This document shows, in pieces, positions 63,810 through 64,000 of a DNA stretch of 64,000 bases (within the stretch, counting starts at the first letter, position 1; the number at the start of each line of letters is the position of its first letter). The translations under genes and the position numbers were made by a program. The notes under the pieces are model-generated. The model saw nothing but the letters and a program-made list of their open reading frames with translations. It searched no databases and was not told the origin of the DNA. This stretch comes from Pseudalkalibacillus sp051842935. GTDB taxonomy: Bacteria; Bacillota; Bacilli; Bacillales; Fictibacillaceae. Location: contig NZ_JBPXRR010000001.1 in NCBI RefSeq assembly GCF_051842935.1, positions 2,976,001 to 3,040,000 on the forward strand, read 5' to 3'.

Positions 63810-64000
63810 TTATACCATATACTTTCGGATCACACTTGTCGCATCCGCTCGCAAATACCTGGATCGTCCCAAGTAGAGCGGGATTTCCAATTTTTCAAAG
63901 TCCGGCAACCCTTTTTCATTGAACAAGGTATCATCACGATAAAATTTCGTGATATCCGCGACGAACCAGTCATGATCTCCATACGAATTGACGTCGATCG
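63810..64000 (-). CDS. Flavin reductase-like protein, 3' end only
   Basis: The last 62 codons of a minus-strand gene that runs off the window: IDVNSYGDHDWFVADITKF, then YRDDTLFNEKGLPDFEKLEIPLYLGRSRYLRADATSVIRKYMV and stop. The D-HDWFVADI and the PL-YLGRSRYLR parts fit the C-terminal end of FMN-binding flavin reductase (YwrF-like) proteins. There is a 100-base gap to ung. Identification rests on the tail alone. Confidence 0.55.
   Translation of the reverse strand, partial: IDVNSYGDHDWFVADITKFYRDDTLFNEKGLPDFEKLEIPLYLGRSRYLRADATSVIRKYMV

Overview
The window is chromosomal DNA of an aerobic, endospore-forming member of the Bacillaceae (Firmicutes). Evidence: spore genes (spo0M, cwlJ-gerQ), Bacillus-type sigma-factor signatures (SigW, SigB, SigL/sigma-54 and a SigO/RsoA pair), strong AGGAGG ribosome-binding sites, and gene order echoing the Bacillus subtilis ywd-ywf region (ywfO/ywgA, lipL, pta, chdC, cwlJ-gerQ, ywdK, ywdI, ung). 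I cannot name the genus. There is no phage, insertion sequence, CRISPR array, rRNA or tRNA that I can see; both ends of the window cut genes.

Layout. 1-2.3 kb: end of an AzgA purine permease, a secreted GDPD, a DUF1992 protein. 2.4-6.2 kb: class Ia ribonucleotide reductase nrdAB behind a cobalamin riboswitch, with two NrdR boxes at the promoter and two REP-like palindromes flanking the unit. 6.3-8.1 kb: ywfO-ywgA. 8.1-9.1 kb: a gene-free kilobase full of dispersed repeats. 9.1-16.7 kb: glutamate/aspartate symporter, lipL, pta, spo0M (SigW promoter), chdC, cwlJ-gerQ, ywdK. 16.7-17.7 kb: an operon for the split sigma factor SigO-YvrJ-RsoA with a LexA-like box. 17.9-21.3 kb: sugar MFS transporter divergent from an alpha-glucosidase, and ywdI. 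22-25.8 kb: DUF1499, a stress protein, cheX, then a redox cluster: a DsbA/FrnE-family oxidoreductase with an in-frame UGA at its catalytic cysteine codon, WrbA, and an MhqR-like repressor with palindromic operators. 25.9-29.5 kb: TRAP-TAXI transporter operon. 29.6-33.5 kb: SLAP protein, a membrane-anchored protein and an FdhF/YdeP molybdoenzyme. 33.6-36.6 kb: amidase, cysteine dioxygenase, EamA exporter. 36.8-41.7 kb: a sigma-54 module (activator divergent from a YfcC transporter and isoaspartyl dipeptidase). 41.8-50.7 kb: mixed housekeeping and membrane genes, including a diguanylate cyclase and a zinc-ribbon/HtrA-like pair. 50.7-64 kb: nucleotidase, a thioredoxin-reductase-like protein without its cysteines, hflKC (SigW promoter), penicillin acylase, mscS-GNAT, small proteins, ung, and the 3' end of a flavin-reductase-like gene.

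The most interesting item is the candidate selenoprotein at 23636-24274. UGA replaces the first cysteine of a CPFC motif, the frame stays open for 186 codons after it, and a 7-bp stem with a GGU loop sits 20 nt downstream of the UGA, as expected of a bacterial SECIS. Other good leads are the dual NrdR plus B12-riboswitch control of nrdAB, the SigO operon with a possible SOS box, the sigma-54 isoaspartyl-peptide module with a visible promoter and enhancer, and several repeat families whose stems carry compensatory changes.
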